DNA from: Aquimarina sp. TRL1 | GTDB taxonomy: Bacteria; Bacteroidota; Bacteroidia; Flavobacteriales; Flavobacteriaceae | Length of the DNA stretch: 64,000 bases | NCBI RefSeq assembly: GCF_013365535.1 | Contig: NZ_CP053590.1 | Location: 4,826,501 to 4,890,500, forward strand | Direction of reading: 5' to 3' | Shown: positions 42,930-51,143 of the stretch, piece after piece | Layout of the letters: each line of letters begins with the position of its first letter | How positions within the stretch are numbered: the stretch's first letter is position 1 | Position numbers and translations under genes: made by a program | Notes under the pieces: model-generated | What the model saw: only the letters and a program-made list of their open reading frames with translations | Databases searched by the model: none | What the model was told of the DNA's origin: nothing

Positions 42930-44393
42930 TTATAATCCACTGATATATCCTCCGTACACATCCTTAAACTGAAATCCTTCTGATAACCGATGTTTACTTA
43001 GCTTTTTGTACTCCACCAATCCCCATAATACAAATTCCATCATAAAATAGCGATCCTCCGGAGCAACCTCTCCCTGATAGGCTTCAATTAACGCATTCAG
43101 AGGAGGAATAGCATCCAATGCTTTTTTATAAGCTTCATCGGTAGTTTCTTCTAGCAGTTCTAAGCTACTCTGTTCAAAAAACCAATCGATTAACTCCTGA
43201 TAAGGGCTCTTATAATCTTGTTTTTCCAATCGTTCAATTTTTGGAAAAAAAGTGGGAAAAAGCGTCTTTATACTCTCCGAAAGTAAGGAATGAGCAACCG
43301 CTGCTGCTCCCTCCTGCTCTCCTTCATATACTAATTCTACTTTTCCTGTAATAGCAGGTACTACTCCAAGAAAATCACTTAAGCGAACTGTCGTTTTTTC
43401 AATTCCCAATTGCAAAGCTCTGTACTCGGCTGTACTCAATAAATTTTCATAAGCAGTGATACTCATCCGGGCACTGACTCCACTTTTATGATCTATAAAT
43501 TCACTGGTTCTGGCTTGGAAACTCAATTGTTCCAGAATGTCTTTAGCAATTTCCGGGACATAGACCGTTTCTTCTTGTCGCTTATCTAATCTGGCTTCCT
43601 GAGCAGTGATTGTTTTCGCTATGGCAACGGTTTCTGGATAATGAGTTAATATCTGTGACCCTATACGGTCTTTCAACGGGGTAACAATACTTCCTCTGTT
43701 GGTATAATCCTCTGGATTAGCTGTAAAAACAAACTGTACATCCAATGGCAAACGCAATTTGAATCCCCGAATCTGAATATCTCCTTCTTGTAGAATATTA
43801 AATAAAGCTACCTGGATTCTTGCTTGCAGATCCGGTAATTCATTAATAACAAAAATACTTCTGTTAGCTCGGGGGATCATTCCAAAATGAATAACGCGAT
43901 CATCAGCATAACTCAGTTTTAGGTTGGCTGCTTTGATAGGATCTACATCACCTATAATATCCGCTACTGTTACATCTGGTGTTGCTAACTTTTCTGCAAA
44001 ACGTGCTGAACGATGTAACCATTCAATAGGAGTATCCTCTCCTTTTTCGGCTATCAGGTTCGTTGCATATCTGGAAATAGGTTGCAATGGGTCATCATTA
44101 ATCTCTGAACCTGCAACGATCGGAACCCATTCGTCTAATAGTGCAATCATCTGTCTGGCTAATCGGGTTTTTGCCTGACCTCTAAGACCTAACAGATTAA
44201 TATTATGCCTAGATAAAATGGCTCGTTCCAATTCAGGTATTACAGTATGCTCATACCCGTGAATCCCTTCAAAAGTGGGAATATTCTCCCTAATTCTGGT
44301 TCGTAGATTATTGCGTAATTCATCTTTTATAGATACAGGAAGGTACCCTGATTTTTTTAGGGCTCCCAACGTTTTTATTTCTTTAATATTCAT
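42930..44393 (-). CDS. Mg-chelatase-like AAA+ ATPase paired with a VWA protein
   Basis: A 487-residue AAA+ ATPase related to the chelatase I subunit and MoxR families. The P-loop reads LGLRGQAKTRLARQ, sensor/arginine-finger region FVFTANPEDYTNRGSIVTPL and KDRIGSQILTHYPE. Walker B reads IFVINELPDL, with Asn where the family usually has Asp, so ATP hydrolysis may be altered; I do not know if this is normal for this subgroup. The next gene upstream encodes a VWA protein (12 bases apart), the standard MoxR-VWA arrangement, used to insert metals or remodel proteins. It differs from the chelatase at 1-1139, which has a normal Walker B. Confidence 0.8.
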   Translation of the reverse strand: MNIKEIKTLGALKKSGYLPVSIKDELRNNLRTRIRENIPTFEGIHGYEHTVIPELERAILSRHNINLLGLRGQAKTRLARQMIALLDEWVPIVAGSEINDDPLQPISRYATNLIAEKGEDTPIEWLHRSARFAEKLATPDVTVADIIGDVDPIKAANLKLSYADDRVIHFGMIPRANRSIFVINELPDLQARIQVALFNILQEGDIQIRGFKLRLPLDVQFVFTANPEDYTNRGSIVTPLKDRIGSQILTHYPETVAIAKTITAQEARLDKRQEETVYVPEIAKDILEQLSFQARTSEFIDHKSGVSARMSITAYENLLSTAEYRALQLGIEKTTVRLSDFLGVVPAITGKVELVYEGEQEGAAAVAHSLLSESIKTLFPTFFPKIERLEKQDYKSPYQELIDWFFEQSSLELLEETTDEAYKKALDAIPPLNALIEAYQGEVAPEDRYFMMEFVLWGLVEYKKLSKHRLSEGFQFKDVYGGYISGL

Positions 44394-44405
44394 TCGATTT
44401 CTTTT

Positions 44406-45536
44406 TCAGCTTTTTATTCTTTTTTTTCTATTGGATTCATAATCTTCGAAGATCATCTCCCCCAGTCCTTTTAATCCGGTATAAAAGGCTTTTCCTTGAT
44501 TAGCATAAGTAAATTCCCGGACAAACTGCATAAGATAAGGGTCTTTAGCGATCATAAAGGTAGTAATCGGTATATGTAATTTTCTGGCTTGCTGTGCCAT
44601 CATATAACACTTGCTTACAATATGCCTATCCAATCCATTACTGTTTTTATAATATTCTCCATTAGGCAGTTTTAAGCAACTGGGCTTTCCATCGGTAACC
44701 ATAAAGATCTGTTTATTGGTATTTCTCTTACGCCTTAATATATCCATTGCTAATTGCAACCCTGCTACTGTATTGGTATGATAGGGACCTACTTGCAAAT
44801 ATGGCAAGTCTTTAATAGCAATCGGCCAAGCATCGTTTCCGAATACTAATATATCCAAGGTATCCTTGGGATATCGGGTAGTTATCAATTCGGCTAGTGC
44901 CATTGCTACTTTCTTAGCCGGAGTGATTCTGTCTTCTCCGTATAAAATCATACTATGACTAATATCAATCATCAACACCGTACTCATCTGTGCCTGAAAA
45001 CGGGTCTCTTCCACCACCAGATCATTTTCTGTTAGATGTAGCTCTCCTATCCCGTGATTGATTTGTGCATTTTTTAAACTCTCCGTCATAGAAATATGCT
45101 CCAAAGCATCCCCATATTGATAGCTTCTAAACTCTCCTGCTTGCTCATCACCAGTCCCGATATACTGGGTACGGTGATTACCCCGTCCACTTCGTTTTAA
45201 TTTCCCGAAAATCTGATCCAATGCACGCTTTCGTATGGCTTGTTCTGTTTTAGCAGTAATGGATAGTTTTCCTTTCCCGTCCGGTTGCAGCTCTTCTCTC
45301 AGATATCCTTTTTTCTTTAGGTCTTCTATAAAATCATCCAAAGTATATGACGCATCGGTTAGCTGGTATTCTTTATCTAATTCCCGTAACCAATCCAGTG
45401 CCTCATCAAAATCCCCTGAGGTATGAGTAATCACTTCCTGAAAGATTTCAAACAGCTTCTCAAAAGGAGATTGTTCCGGAGCCTGATAAGGTGTAAAGTG
45501 AAACCCATTTATAAATTTGTTTTTTTTCTTTTTCAT
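44406..45536 (-). CDS. VWA-domain protein, partner of the AAA+ ATPase
   Basis: A 376-residue protein with a C-terminal von Willebrand A domain. The metal-ion-dependent adhesion site is intact: MIDISHSM (DxSxS), with a later Thr in the segment GPYHTNTVAGLQLAMD and Asp in IFMVTDGKPS. The N-terminal half is helical and charged. In MoxR-VWA pairs the two proteins form one ATP-driven machine acting on a third protein. First gene of the two-gene operon. No signal peptide; cytoplasmic. Confidence 0.85.
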   Translation of the reverse strand: MKKKKNKFINGFHFTPYQAPEQSPFEKLFEIFQEVITHTSGDFDEALDWLRELDKEYQLTDASYTLDDFIEDLKKKGYLREELQPDGKGKLSITAKTEQAIRKRALDQIFGKLKRSGRGNHRTQYIGTGDEQAGEFRSYQYGDALEHISMTESLKNAQINHGIGELHLTENDLVVEETRFQAQMSTVLMIDISHSMILYGEDRITPAKKVAMALAELITTRYPKDTLDILVFGNDAWPIAIKDLPYLQVGPYHTNTVAGLQLAMDILRRKRNTNKQIFMVTDGKPSCLKLPNGEYYKNSNGLDRHIVSKCYMMAQQARKLHIPITTFMIAKDPYLMQFVREFTYANQGKAFYTGLKGLGEMIFEDYESNRKKRIKS

Positions 45537-45915
45537 ATCGCTAATTCTTTTACTGGTATCCCATCAGTAATTGATGAGTTTACTATCAAAATTAATAGCC
45601 CTATAAATGTAAGATTTTTTTATTTTGTTATAACAATACACCTCTTCTGTACAAGCACACGAGGTATGCTATAGGAAATGAGAGTTAATTCAAAACTAAA
45701 TGAATAGCATTTATATCTGGATGAACGTATAAACCTATTCTCTAAATAATAATTATAGTGTTACTGTTTAGATAGATTATTTGCTGTTAGTATGGTAATC
45801 AATTTCTTTTGTTTATTTTTTTATATTTATACAAAAAGGGAATCTTAGTGATTGAAAAAATCAGTATCCAAACGATACTGATTCTTTCTTATATCGCTAT
45901 AACATTAATCAACTC
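45537..45915. other. 379-bp divergent intergenic region
   Basis: No gene. Contains a terminator-like hairpin at 45859-45890 on the plus strand, lying just before the next plus-strand gene. Confidence 0.5.
45859..45890 (+). terminator. Orphan hairpin with T-rich tail upstream of a gene
   Basis: AATCAGTATC (45859-45868) pairs perfectly with GATACTGATT (45874-45883) around CAAAC, followed by CTTTCTT. No plus-strand gene precedes it, so it is either the end of a small RNA or a leader attenuator for the gene at 45916. Confidence 0.55.
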
Positions 45916-46692
45916 ATGATTTTATTTTTTGGTACGCATTCCATCCGCATAAAAACATATACACATAGAGATATTGGAGTGGATGATTCATATAGTCATC
46001 TGACATTTCAATTGTATCAGACATTCTTCTTTATCTTTTTTATTCCGGTATTTCCTACATATCGATATTGGAAAGCAATACATACCTCAACTCGAGAAGA
46101 GGTAGGTGCTGATGCTGAAATTTATGCTCACTTAGATGCTATAGAAGCAAAAAAGAAAGAACCTCTATGGACATACTTGGGTACTTTTGTAATTCTTACT
46201 CCCTTCCTTCTTATTGTCGGTTTTTTACTATGGTTATTCATTGCCAATCTCTCCTCCGAACTAAAAAACTCCGTCGAAAAAGGAATTCAGACCATAGAAA
46301 AAAGAAAAGAACACAATCAGGCTAACTCAGCAACTATTGAGAAAATTAAACATACTCAGAAAGGGGATATCTACCATATCAAAATGATCGAAATGATCCC
46401 TCATGCTGATGTAAATGGGAAAAACAGTGGATTCACAAAAGGAGAACGAGAAGAACTGGAGTATCTTGTATCCAAAGTATCAGAAAATACCATCGAATTA
46501 ACCTTTGTTAAATCTCGCGGAACACTTACTGCGGATCTCCTGCTGAAAAAAATGGTATCGCTTTCTAAAGATGACTTGATTCAAATCTCTAAAACATATA
46601 AAACGGTCCCTTTATATACCCTGACAGCTATGAAGAATAAAAGTTCAGAAGCTGTTTTTGCTATAGAAAAAATCATACAAAAACAGCCATAA
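45916..46692 (+). CDS. Membrane protein of unknown function
   Basis: A 258-residue protein with two hydrophobic segments, about 32-50 (TFQLYQTFFFIFFIPVFPTY) and 87-110 (TFVILTPFLLIVGFLLWLFI). The rest is a charged soluble domain with no family I recognise. It starts with FFGTHSIRIKTY, a pattern common in Bacteroidota proteins of the zinc-ribbon/growth-inhibitor type but lacking the Cys residues. It converges with an acetyltransferase gene, 13 bases between stops. Confidence 0.55.
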   Translation: MILFFGTHSIRIKTYTHRDIGVDDSYSHLTFQLYQTFFFIFFIPVFPTYRYWKAIHTSTREEVGADAEIYAHLDAIEAKKKEPLWTYLGTFVILTPFLLIVGFLLWLFIANLSSELKNSVEKGIQTIEKRKEHNQANSATIEKIKHTQKGDIYHIKMIEMIPHADVNGKNSGFTKGEREELEYLVSKVSENTIELTFVKSRGTLTADLLLKKMVSLSKDDLIQISKTYKTVPLYTLTAMKNKSSEAVFAIEKIIQKQP

Positions 46693-46705
46693 TTTGGGGT
46701 TCTGG

Positions 46706-47269
46706 TTATCTGATCAGATCGTTTTCTAACAGAGAATAAATCTCGCTATCCAGGTATTCGCCATTATAATAATAATGTTCTCTAAAATAGGCTTCTTTTT
46801 GAAACCCAATTCCTTTTAATACTTTTCTGGAATTATTATTGTCTGGGTTAATATTTGCTTCAATACTATGTAGCTTTAGTTTGGTAAACCCAAAATGCAG
46901 AATTGTTTTCATCGCTTCTTTCATGTATCCTTTCCCCCAAAAATCAGGATGCAAAGAATATCCGATTTCTGCCCTCGAATTTCGCCTGTTTACTTTCCAA
47001 AAAGAAAAATCCCCTATAAATTGATCTGTGTTTTTTTCTATCAGTACCCAAAAAAGTCCTTCTTTTTTTTGATATGTTTTCAAATTAAGAGTTACAAATT
47101 TTTCAGTGTCTGCTATTGTATGATGCAAAACAGTATCCATATACTGCATTGCTTTGACGTTGGATCGAATTGAATATATTTCCGAAGCATCGGTCATAAC
47201 CAGGGACCTCAGGGTTAATCGTGTTGTTTCCAAAACCGGAAAGTCTTCAAAATATTGTTCATTAATCAT
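46706..47269 (-). CDS. RimJ/RimL-type GNAT acetyltransferase
   Basis: A 187-residue acetyltransferase with the opening FPVLETTRLTLRSLVMTDAS, the acetyl-CoA site LHPDFWGKGYMKEAMKTILH and the C-terminal HSIEANINPDNNNSRKVLKG, all typical of the RimJ/RimL subgroup that modifies ribosomal protein N-termini or small amines. The preceding gene is an HxlR-type regulator, 15 bases away, which may control it. Confidence 0.85.
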   Translation of the reverse strand: MINEQYFEDFPVLETTRLTLRSLVMTDASEIYSIRSNVKAMQYMDTVLHHTIADTEKFVTLNLKTYQKKEGLFWVLIEKNTDQFIGDFSFWKVNRRNSRAEIGYSLHPDFWGKGYMKEAMKTILHFGFTKLKLHSIEANINPDNNNSRKVLKGIGFQKEAYFREHYYYNGEYLDSEIYSLLENDLIR

Positions 47270-47284
47270 TTGGTGTCTTCTATA

Positions 47285-47629
47285 TTAATTTTCTAACTCC
47301 TGATAAGCAGGTAGTAACTTTCCCCATTCATTTAATTTCCATAAAACGGTGACCAACTCCTTCCCTATTTCCGTTAAGGTATACTCTACTCTGGGAGGTA
47401 ACTCATGAAAGGATGTTTTCTTTAAAAGCCCATCATTAACCATTTCGCTGAGTTGCTGATTGAGCACTCTTCTATCAACTTTTTCGATTCCTCTAAGAAA
47501 TTCACTGGGGCGTTTTTTTCCTTCATGAATCTGCCAGATAATAGGTATTTTCCATTTTCCGCTGATCGTATGCACAGCTGTTTCTAATGGACAGTTTTTA
47601 TTTTTCTCTGAATTCCCCTCTTTTTTCAT
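47285..47629 (-). CDS. HxlR-family transcription regulator
   Basis: A 114-residue winged-helix regulator: CPLETAVHTISGKWKIPIIW, then FLRGIEKVDRRVLNQQLSEM and HELPPRVEYTLTEIGKELV, which match HxlR/MarR-like proteins closely. The Cys at the start of the domain is the redox-sensitive residue in some family members. The gene is divergent from the HEAT-repeat protein at 47754 and heads the acetyltransferase unit. Confidence 0.9.
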   Translation of the reverse strand: MKKEGNSEKNKNCPLETAVHTISGKWKIPIIWQIHEGKKRPSEFLRGIEKVDRRVLNQQLSEMVNDGLLKKTSFHELPPRVEYTLTEIGKELVTVLWKLNEWGKLLPAYQELEN

Positions 47630-47753
47630 AAGATTGACTTTTTTATCCCATAGGGACTTCCTTATGCGGTATTGCTATTTCTATCATTCTTATATAGCTT
47701 TGTTCTATCAATTATTTGATAATCGAGCTATACCTCCAAAAATATACAACATT

Positions 47754-48608
47754 ATGCACGATGATTCTTCTCATTCTTTAAAAAAAACACTCCCGGATGC
47801 CATCCGAAACAGAAAAGGTCCCAGAAAAAAAGAAGATATCCCTAAGAAAGTGCTGGAACTATTGAATAAGGGAATCATAGCATCTGTAAACCTAACCGAA
47901 TGGCTCGCTGTAAATCACATCGAGCTAATTACTTCTAATTTCCCTAGTTTGGGAATACCGCAACAGGTACTCAATACTTGCCTACAAAAGCTGGAAGCAT
48001 TAAAAAAGCCTTCTACAATGAATACAATACGTACTATCGGAGAGGCAATATATACTTATACTGAAGCTACTAATGAGACAGATTACTTTATTGATAAGTT
48101 ATCCAATCATCCTTCGGATAGCATTCGCTGTTATACCCCATATATTATCGCTTTATATTCCACACTGCGTTTTGAAGAGAAGCTGGATCTCGCCAGACCT
48201 CTTATCAAAGATCCACATTTTGGAGTTAGAGAAGTCGTATGGATGGCATTACGTCCCGAGTTAATACTTCATATCGATATAGCAATTCCTTTCTTAAGTC
48301 ATTGGGCAAAGGATCAACATGAGTATATCAGGCGGTTTACAACTGAAATTACGCGTCCCCGAGGTGTTTGGTGTACTCATATTACAACTCTTAAAGAACA
48401 CCCTGAACAAGGACTTCCTATTCTCTCTCTATTAAAATCTGACACTTCTATTTATGTCCAAGACAGTGTAGGAAACTGGTTAAATGATGCGAGTAAATCT
48501 GCTCCTGATTTTGTACTTCAATTATGCAACGAGTGGAACCAAACATCTCCTACTAAAGAAACAAAAAGAATCATAAAAAAAGCTTTACGAACGCTTCAAA
48601 AGAAATAA
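47754..48608 (+). CDS. HEAT-repeat protein related to DNA alkylation repeat proteins
   Basis: A 284-residue all-helical protein. I start at 47754 (MHDDSSHSLKKTLPD); the longer frame from 47634 overlaps the divergent promoter region and adds an unlikely aromatic-rich stretch. Helical pairs such as DKLSNHPSDSIRCYTPYIIA, LIKDPHFGVREVVWMALRPE and LLKSDTSIYVQDSVGNWLND have HEAT spacing, and WLNDASKSAPDFVLQLCNEW resembles the end of AlkD-type proteins. AlkD removes alkylated bases from DNA; whether this one does is unknown. Convergent with the LytTR gene, with four bases between stops. Confidence 0.75.
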   Translation: MHDDSSHSLKKTLPDAIRNRKGPRKKEDIPKKVLELLNKGIIASVNLTEWLAVNHIELITSNFPSLGIPQQVLNTCLQKLEALKKPSTMNTIRTIGEAIYTYTEATNETDYFIDKLSNHPSDSIRCYTPYIIALYSTLRFEEKLDLARPLIKDPHFGVREVVWMALRPELILHIDIAIPFLSHWAKDQHEYIRRFTTEITRPRGVWCTHITTLKEHPEQGLPILSLLKSDTSIYVQDSVGNWLNDASKSAPDFVLQLCNEWNQTSPTKETKRIIKKALRTLQKK

Positions 48609-48612
48609 TTAG

Positions 48613-49311
48613 CTATACCCATTTTGCCTTTATTTCTTTGTACCTGGTTCTTCCTATGGGTAATAAGGTTCCATCTTTAAGTTCAGCTTCGTACTTACTT
48701 CCTGGTTTTACCAAAATTTCTTTTACCTCCGCAATCTTTACCAAATATGACTTATGAATTCTTTCAAAAGTCTCTGGTAACAATTGTTCGAGTTTTTCCA
48801 GGGATTTATCATGTAATTCTTTTCTGCCGTTTTTCAAAAAAATCTCAGTATATGTACCTGCCCCTTTTATAAACACAACCTCTTCGACAGGAATTAACTG
48901 AATACTCCCTCGCTTTTTTATCCCTAAAAACTTCATGTGTCCATTACTGGCTTTTTCTTTGGTCAATACTCTCTCAAATGCCTGCTCTAACCGATGTTGA
49001 TTAAATGGTTTGGGAATAAAATCCAATACTCCATATTCGAATGCCTCTATTGCTCGATCTTTATAAGCAGAGATAATAACCGTATGGAACGATTCTGAAA
49101 TCGCAGTACCTAATATATCGAAACCATTATCTCCATTGAGATTCAGGTCTAATAAAACTAAATCCAGCGGATATTGTTTTATGTACTCCAGAGCTTCCTG
49201 TAACTCATCTACACGATGTAATGAATAAGAAGTGTTCTTAAAAAAATCTTTAGTCATCCGCTCGATTCTTTTAGCAATTCGGGTTTCATCTTCTACTATA
49301 AGAATATTCAT
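48613..49311 (-). CDS. LytTR-family response regulator
   Basis: A 232-residue regulator with a receiver domain (ILIVEDETRIAKRIERMTKD; phosphoacceptor in YPLDLVLLDLNLNGDNGFDI; FHTVIISAYKDRAIEAFEYG; DFIPKPF) and a C-terminal LytTR DNA-binding domain (FLGIKKRGSIQLIPVEEVVF, FERIHKSYLVKIAEVKEILV). It follows its kinase gene by three bases and belongs to the same operon. The divergent TonB receptor gene upstream of the kinase is a reasonable target. Confidence 0.92.
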   Translation of the reverse strand: MNILIVEDETRIAKRIERMTKDFFKNTSYSLHRVDELQEALEYIKQYPLDLVLLDLNLNGDNGFDILGTAISESFHTVIISAYKDRAIEAFEYGVLDFIPKPFNQHRLEQAFERVLTKEKASNGHMKFLGIKKRGSIQLIPVEEVVFIKGAGTYTEIFLKNGRKELHDKSLEKLEQLLPETFERIHKSYLVKIAEVKEILVKPGSKYEAELKDGTLLPIGRTRYKEIKAKWV

Positions 49312-49314
49312 TAT

Positions 49315-50994
49315 TTATCGGTTTATACAAATTTTATTTTTCCATCCCTCGGATACTGCTTCTGAAGAGAAATGCCAATTAGTGCCGTAACTTTCTTTTA
49401 ATCGCGCTTTTATATAACGGATCCCCGTTCCCTCTTTTATTTTTTTTAATGGATTTCTCACTTTGGCTATGGTAAGAAAAGTATAGCAGATATGTGTGTT
49501 GTGTTCTTCATATAACAACTTAAATCCAATTCGATTATCTGCTAAAGGAGTACAATGTGTAACTCCATTTTCTAACAATGTATGTAATATGGCTGGAGGA
49601 ATTTCTTCCTCTTCCTGAATCCCTTCTTCTTCCCAGGTATAAGTGATTTCTTTTCTATATTCCATCACCTCCAGGTGTGTTTTGCACAATGCAATCTCTT
49701 GATGAATCGGAATAAGTGTTTTATTTTCTATTTGATTCAGTAAATCAAACTCAGCTGCCAGAGCTTCAATAAACTCTACTCCTTTTTTAGGAGATTCTTC
49801 TACCCAATCCATCAAAGAGGTAAGACTGTTCATAATAAAATGAGGTTGGATATTTTTTTTGAGCAATGCCAACCGAAGTCTGGTAGATTGCAACAGTGAT
49901 TTTTCATAAGCGACTCGTTGATCTTTCGTTTTTACAGACAAAATATAAAACATCCCTAAAACAATAACCCCAAAACCTGCAAAAAGACTGGTATCATAAT
50001 GGGTTATTGAATTAATCAACCAACATAGCAACAATGCCAGTAGTACAATAAAACTTCCTTTTTGTTTTCTATATATTCCGAATAGTACAATCCCCAGCGA
50101 AAAAACCCACATACATATTCCTAGTTGATAGGCTGTATAGTCATAACTGGTATGATCTACCCAGAATACGATAAGCAACACTACCAGGTAGGCTATAAAA
50201 ATGTTTTTTTGTTTGGGATATGGAAACTGTAAGGTAAAATACAAGGGAACTAATATAGCAATAAAGAAAGTTAGAAACCCTATAATCTCTAATCGAATAT
50301 GATGCTGGCTATAATGTATGGGAATATAGGTTCTGATAAACTCCATTATAATCAATGCAAAAAACAGGAAACAGCTACCTCCAAAAATCAACACAGGATA
50401 TTCTTTTTTGTTTCCCAGGTAAAGAAAGAAAAAATATAAGGCTGCTAATAAAAAAGCTCCGGCAAAAATGTGCATAAAAGCAGTATTAATCAAAGGAAAC
50501 TTAACCAGGTATTCAAAATCGTGAAGCCATATCTTAAAACCATAAGCATGCTTAGGATAGTACAATAAACTTTTTCGGATAGCCAATACATGCTTCCCTT
50601 CGGTTGTAAGTTCTTTAGGGATGGCAAAAATCGCCCACATTCTGCCTGATGGTTCTGATACAGCCTCTTTCCCTGGATTCCCATTTCTACCAACTAGCTG
50701 TCCGTCCCAATACACCTCATACTCTCCAAAACTATTAAACTGCATCCCATAAGTAGTCAAAGGAGCAGGTGCCTTCTTAATATCGATTACTGTTCTTGCC
50801 CAAAAAATTTCTCCTCCTTCTATATTGATCTCTTTCTTCCATAATCGATCATCAAAATGAGTAGCAGCCCACTCTTCCTGATCTCCAATCATATATCGTG
50901 TTTCTCCTCTTTCATGGATATTATCGATCGTACATGACATGTTTAGGAAAAGTCCCATCAAAAGGAAAAAGATTCTGAACAAATTTGCCTTCAT
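49315..50994 (-). CDS. LytS-type sensor kinase with DISM-like extracytoplasmic and 7TM parts
   Basis: A 559-residue membrane kinase. A signal sequence ends in a lipobox-like NMSC at about residue 21; an extracytoplasmic beta-sandwich of the 7TMR-DISMED type follows (ARTVIDIKKAPAPLTTYGMQ, FGEYEVYWDGQLVGRNGNPG). Seven helices at about 170-355 come next, then a His_kinase domain with phosphoacceptor in LKKNIQPHFIMNSLTSLMDW and a degenerate N-box (ILHTLLENGVTHCTPLADNR). Such sensors bind a carbohydrate-like ligand outside the cell. A lipoprotein-type signal on a polytopic kinase is odd and may be an ordinary cleavable signal. It pairs with the LytTR gene. Confidence 0.85.
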   Translation of the reverse strand: MKANLFRIFFLLMGLFLNMSCTIDNIHERGETRYMIGDQEEWAATHFDDRLWKKEINIEGGEIFWARTVIDIKKAPAPLTTYGMQFNSFGEYEVYWDGQLVGRNGNPGKEAVSEPSGRMWAIFAIPKELTTEGKHVLAIRKSLLYYPKHAYGFKIWLHDFEYLVKFPLINTAFMHIFAGAFLLAALYFFFLYLGNKKEYPVLIFGGSCFLFFALIIMEFIRTYIPIHYSQHHIRLEIIGFLTFFIAILVPLYFTLQFPYPKQKNIFIAYLVVLLIVFWVDHTSYDYTAYQLGICMWVFSLGIVLFGIYRKQKGSFIVLLALLLCWLINSITHYDTSLFAGFGVIVLGMFYILSVKTKDQRVAYEKSLLQSTRLRLALLKKNIQPHFIMNSLTSLMDWVEESPKKGVEFIEALAAEFDLLNQIENKTLIPIHQEIALCKTHLEVMEYRKEITYTWEEEGIQEEEEIPPAILHTLLENGVTHCTPLADNRIGFKLLYEEHNTHICYTFLTIAKVRNPLKKIKEGTGIRYIKARLKESYGTNWHFSSEAVSEGWKNKICINR

Positions 50995-51143
50995 AGCATA
51001 TGATTTTTTGATATGATAAAATTAAGGCAAAAAAACAGGAAGTATGAGCAGTTCATAAATCTATAGAGCAGTTGACATAATAATCCTTGTGAAACATATC
51101 ATTGGCTACGATTTTTATCCTGTCAAATCAAAAAACAACAGAT

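Noticed and set aside
47634..47753. N-terminal extension of the HEAT-repeat protein
   Set aside because: The extra 40 residues are aromatic-rich, run through the shared promoter region and have no repeat pattern; ATG at 47754 is preferred.
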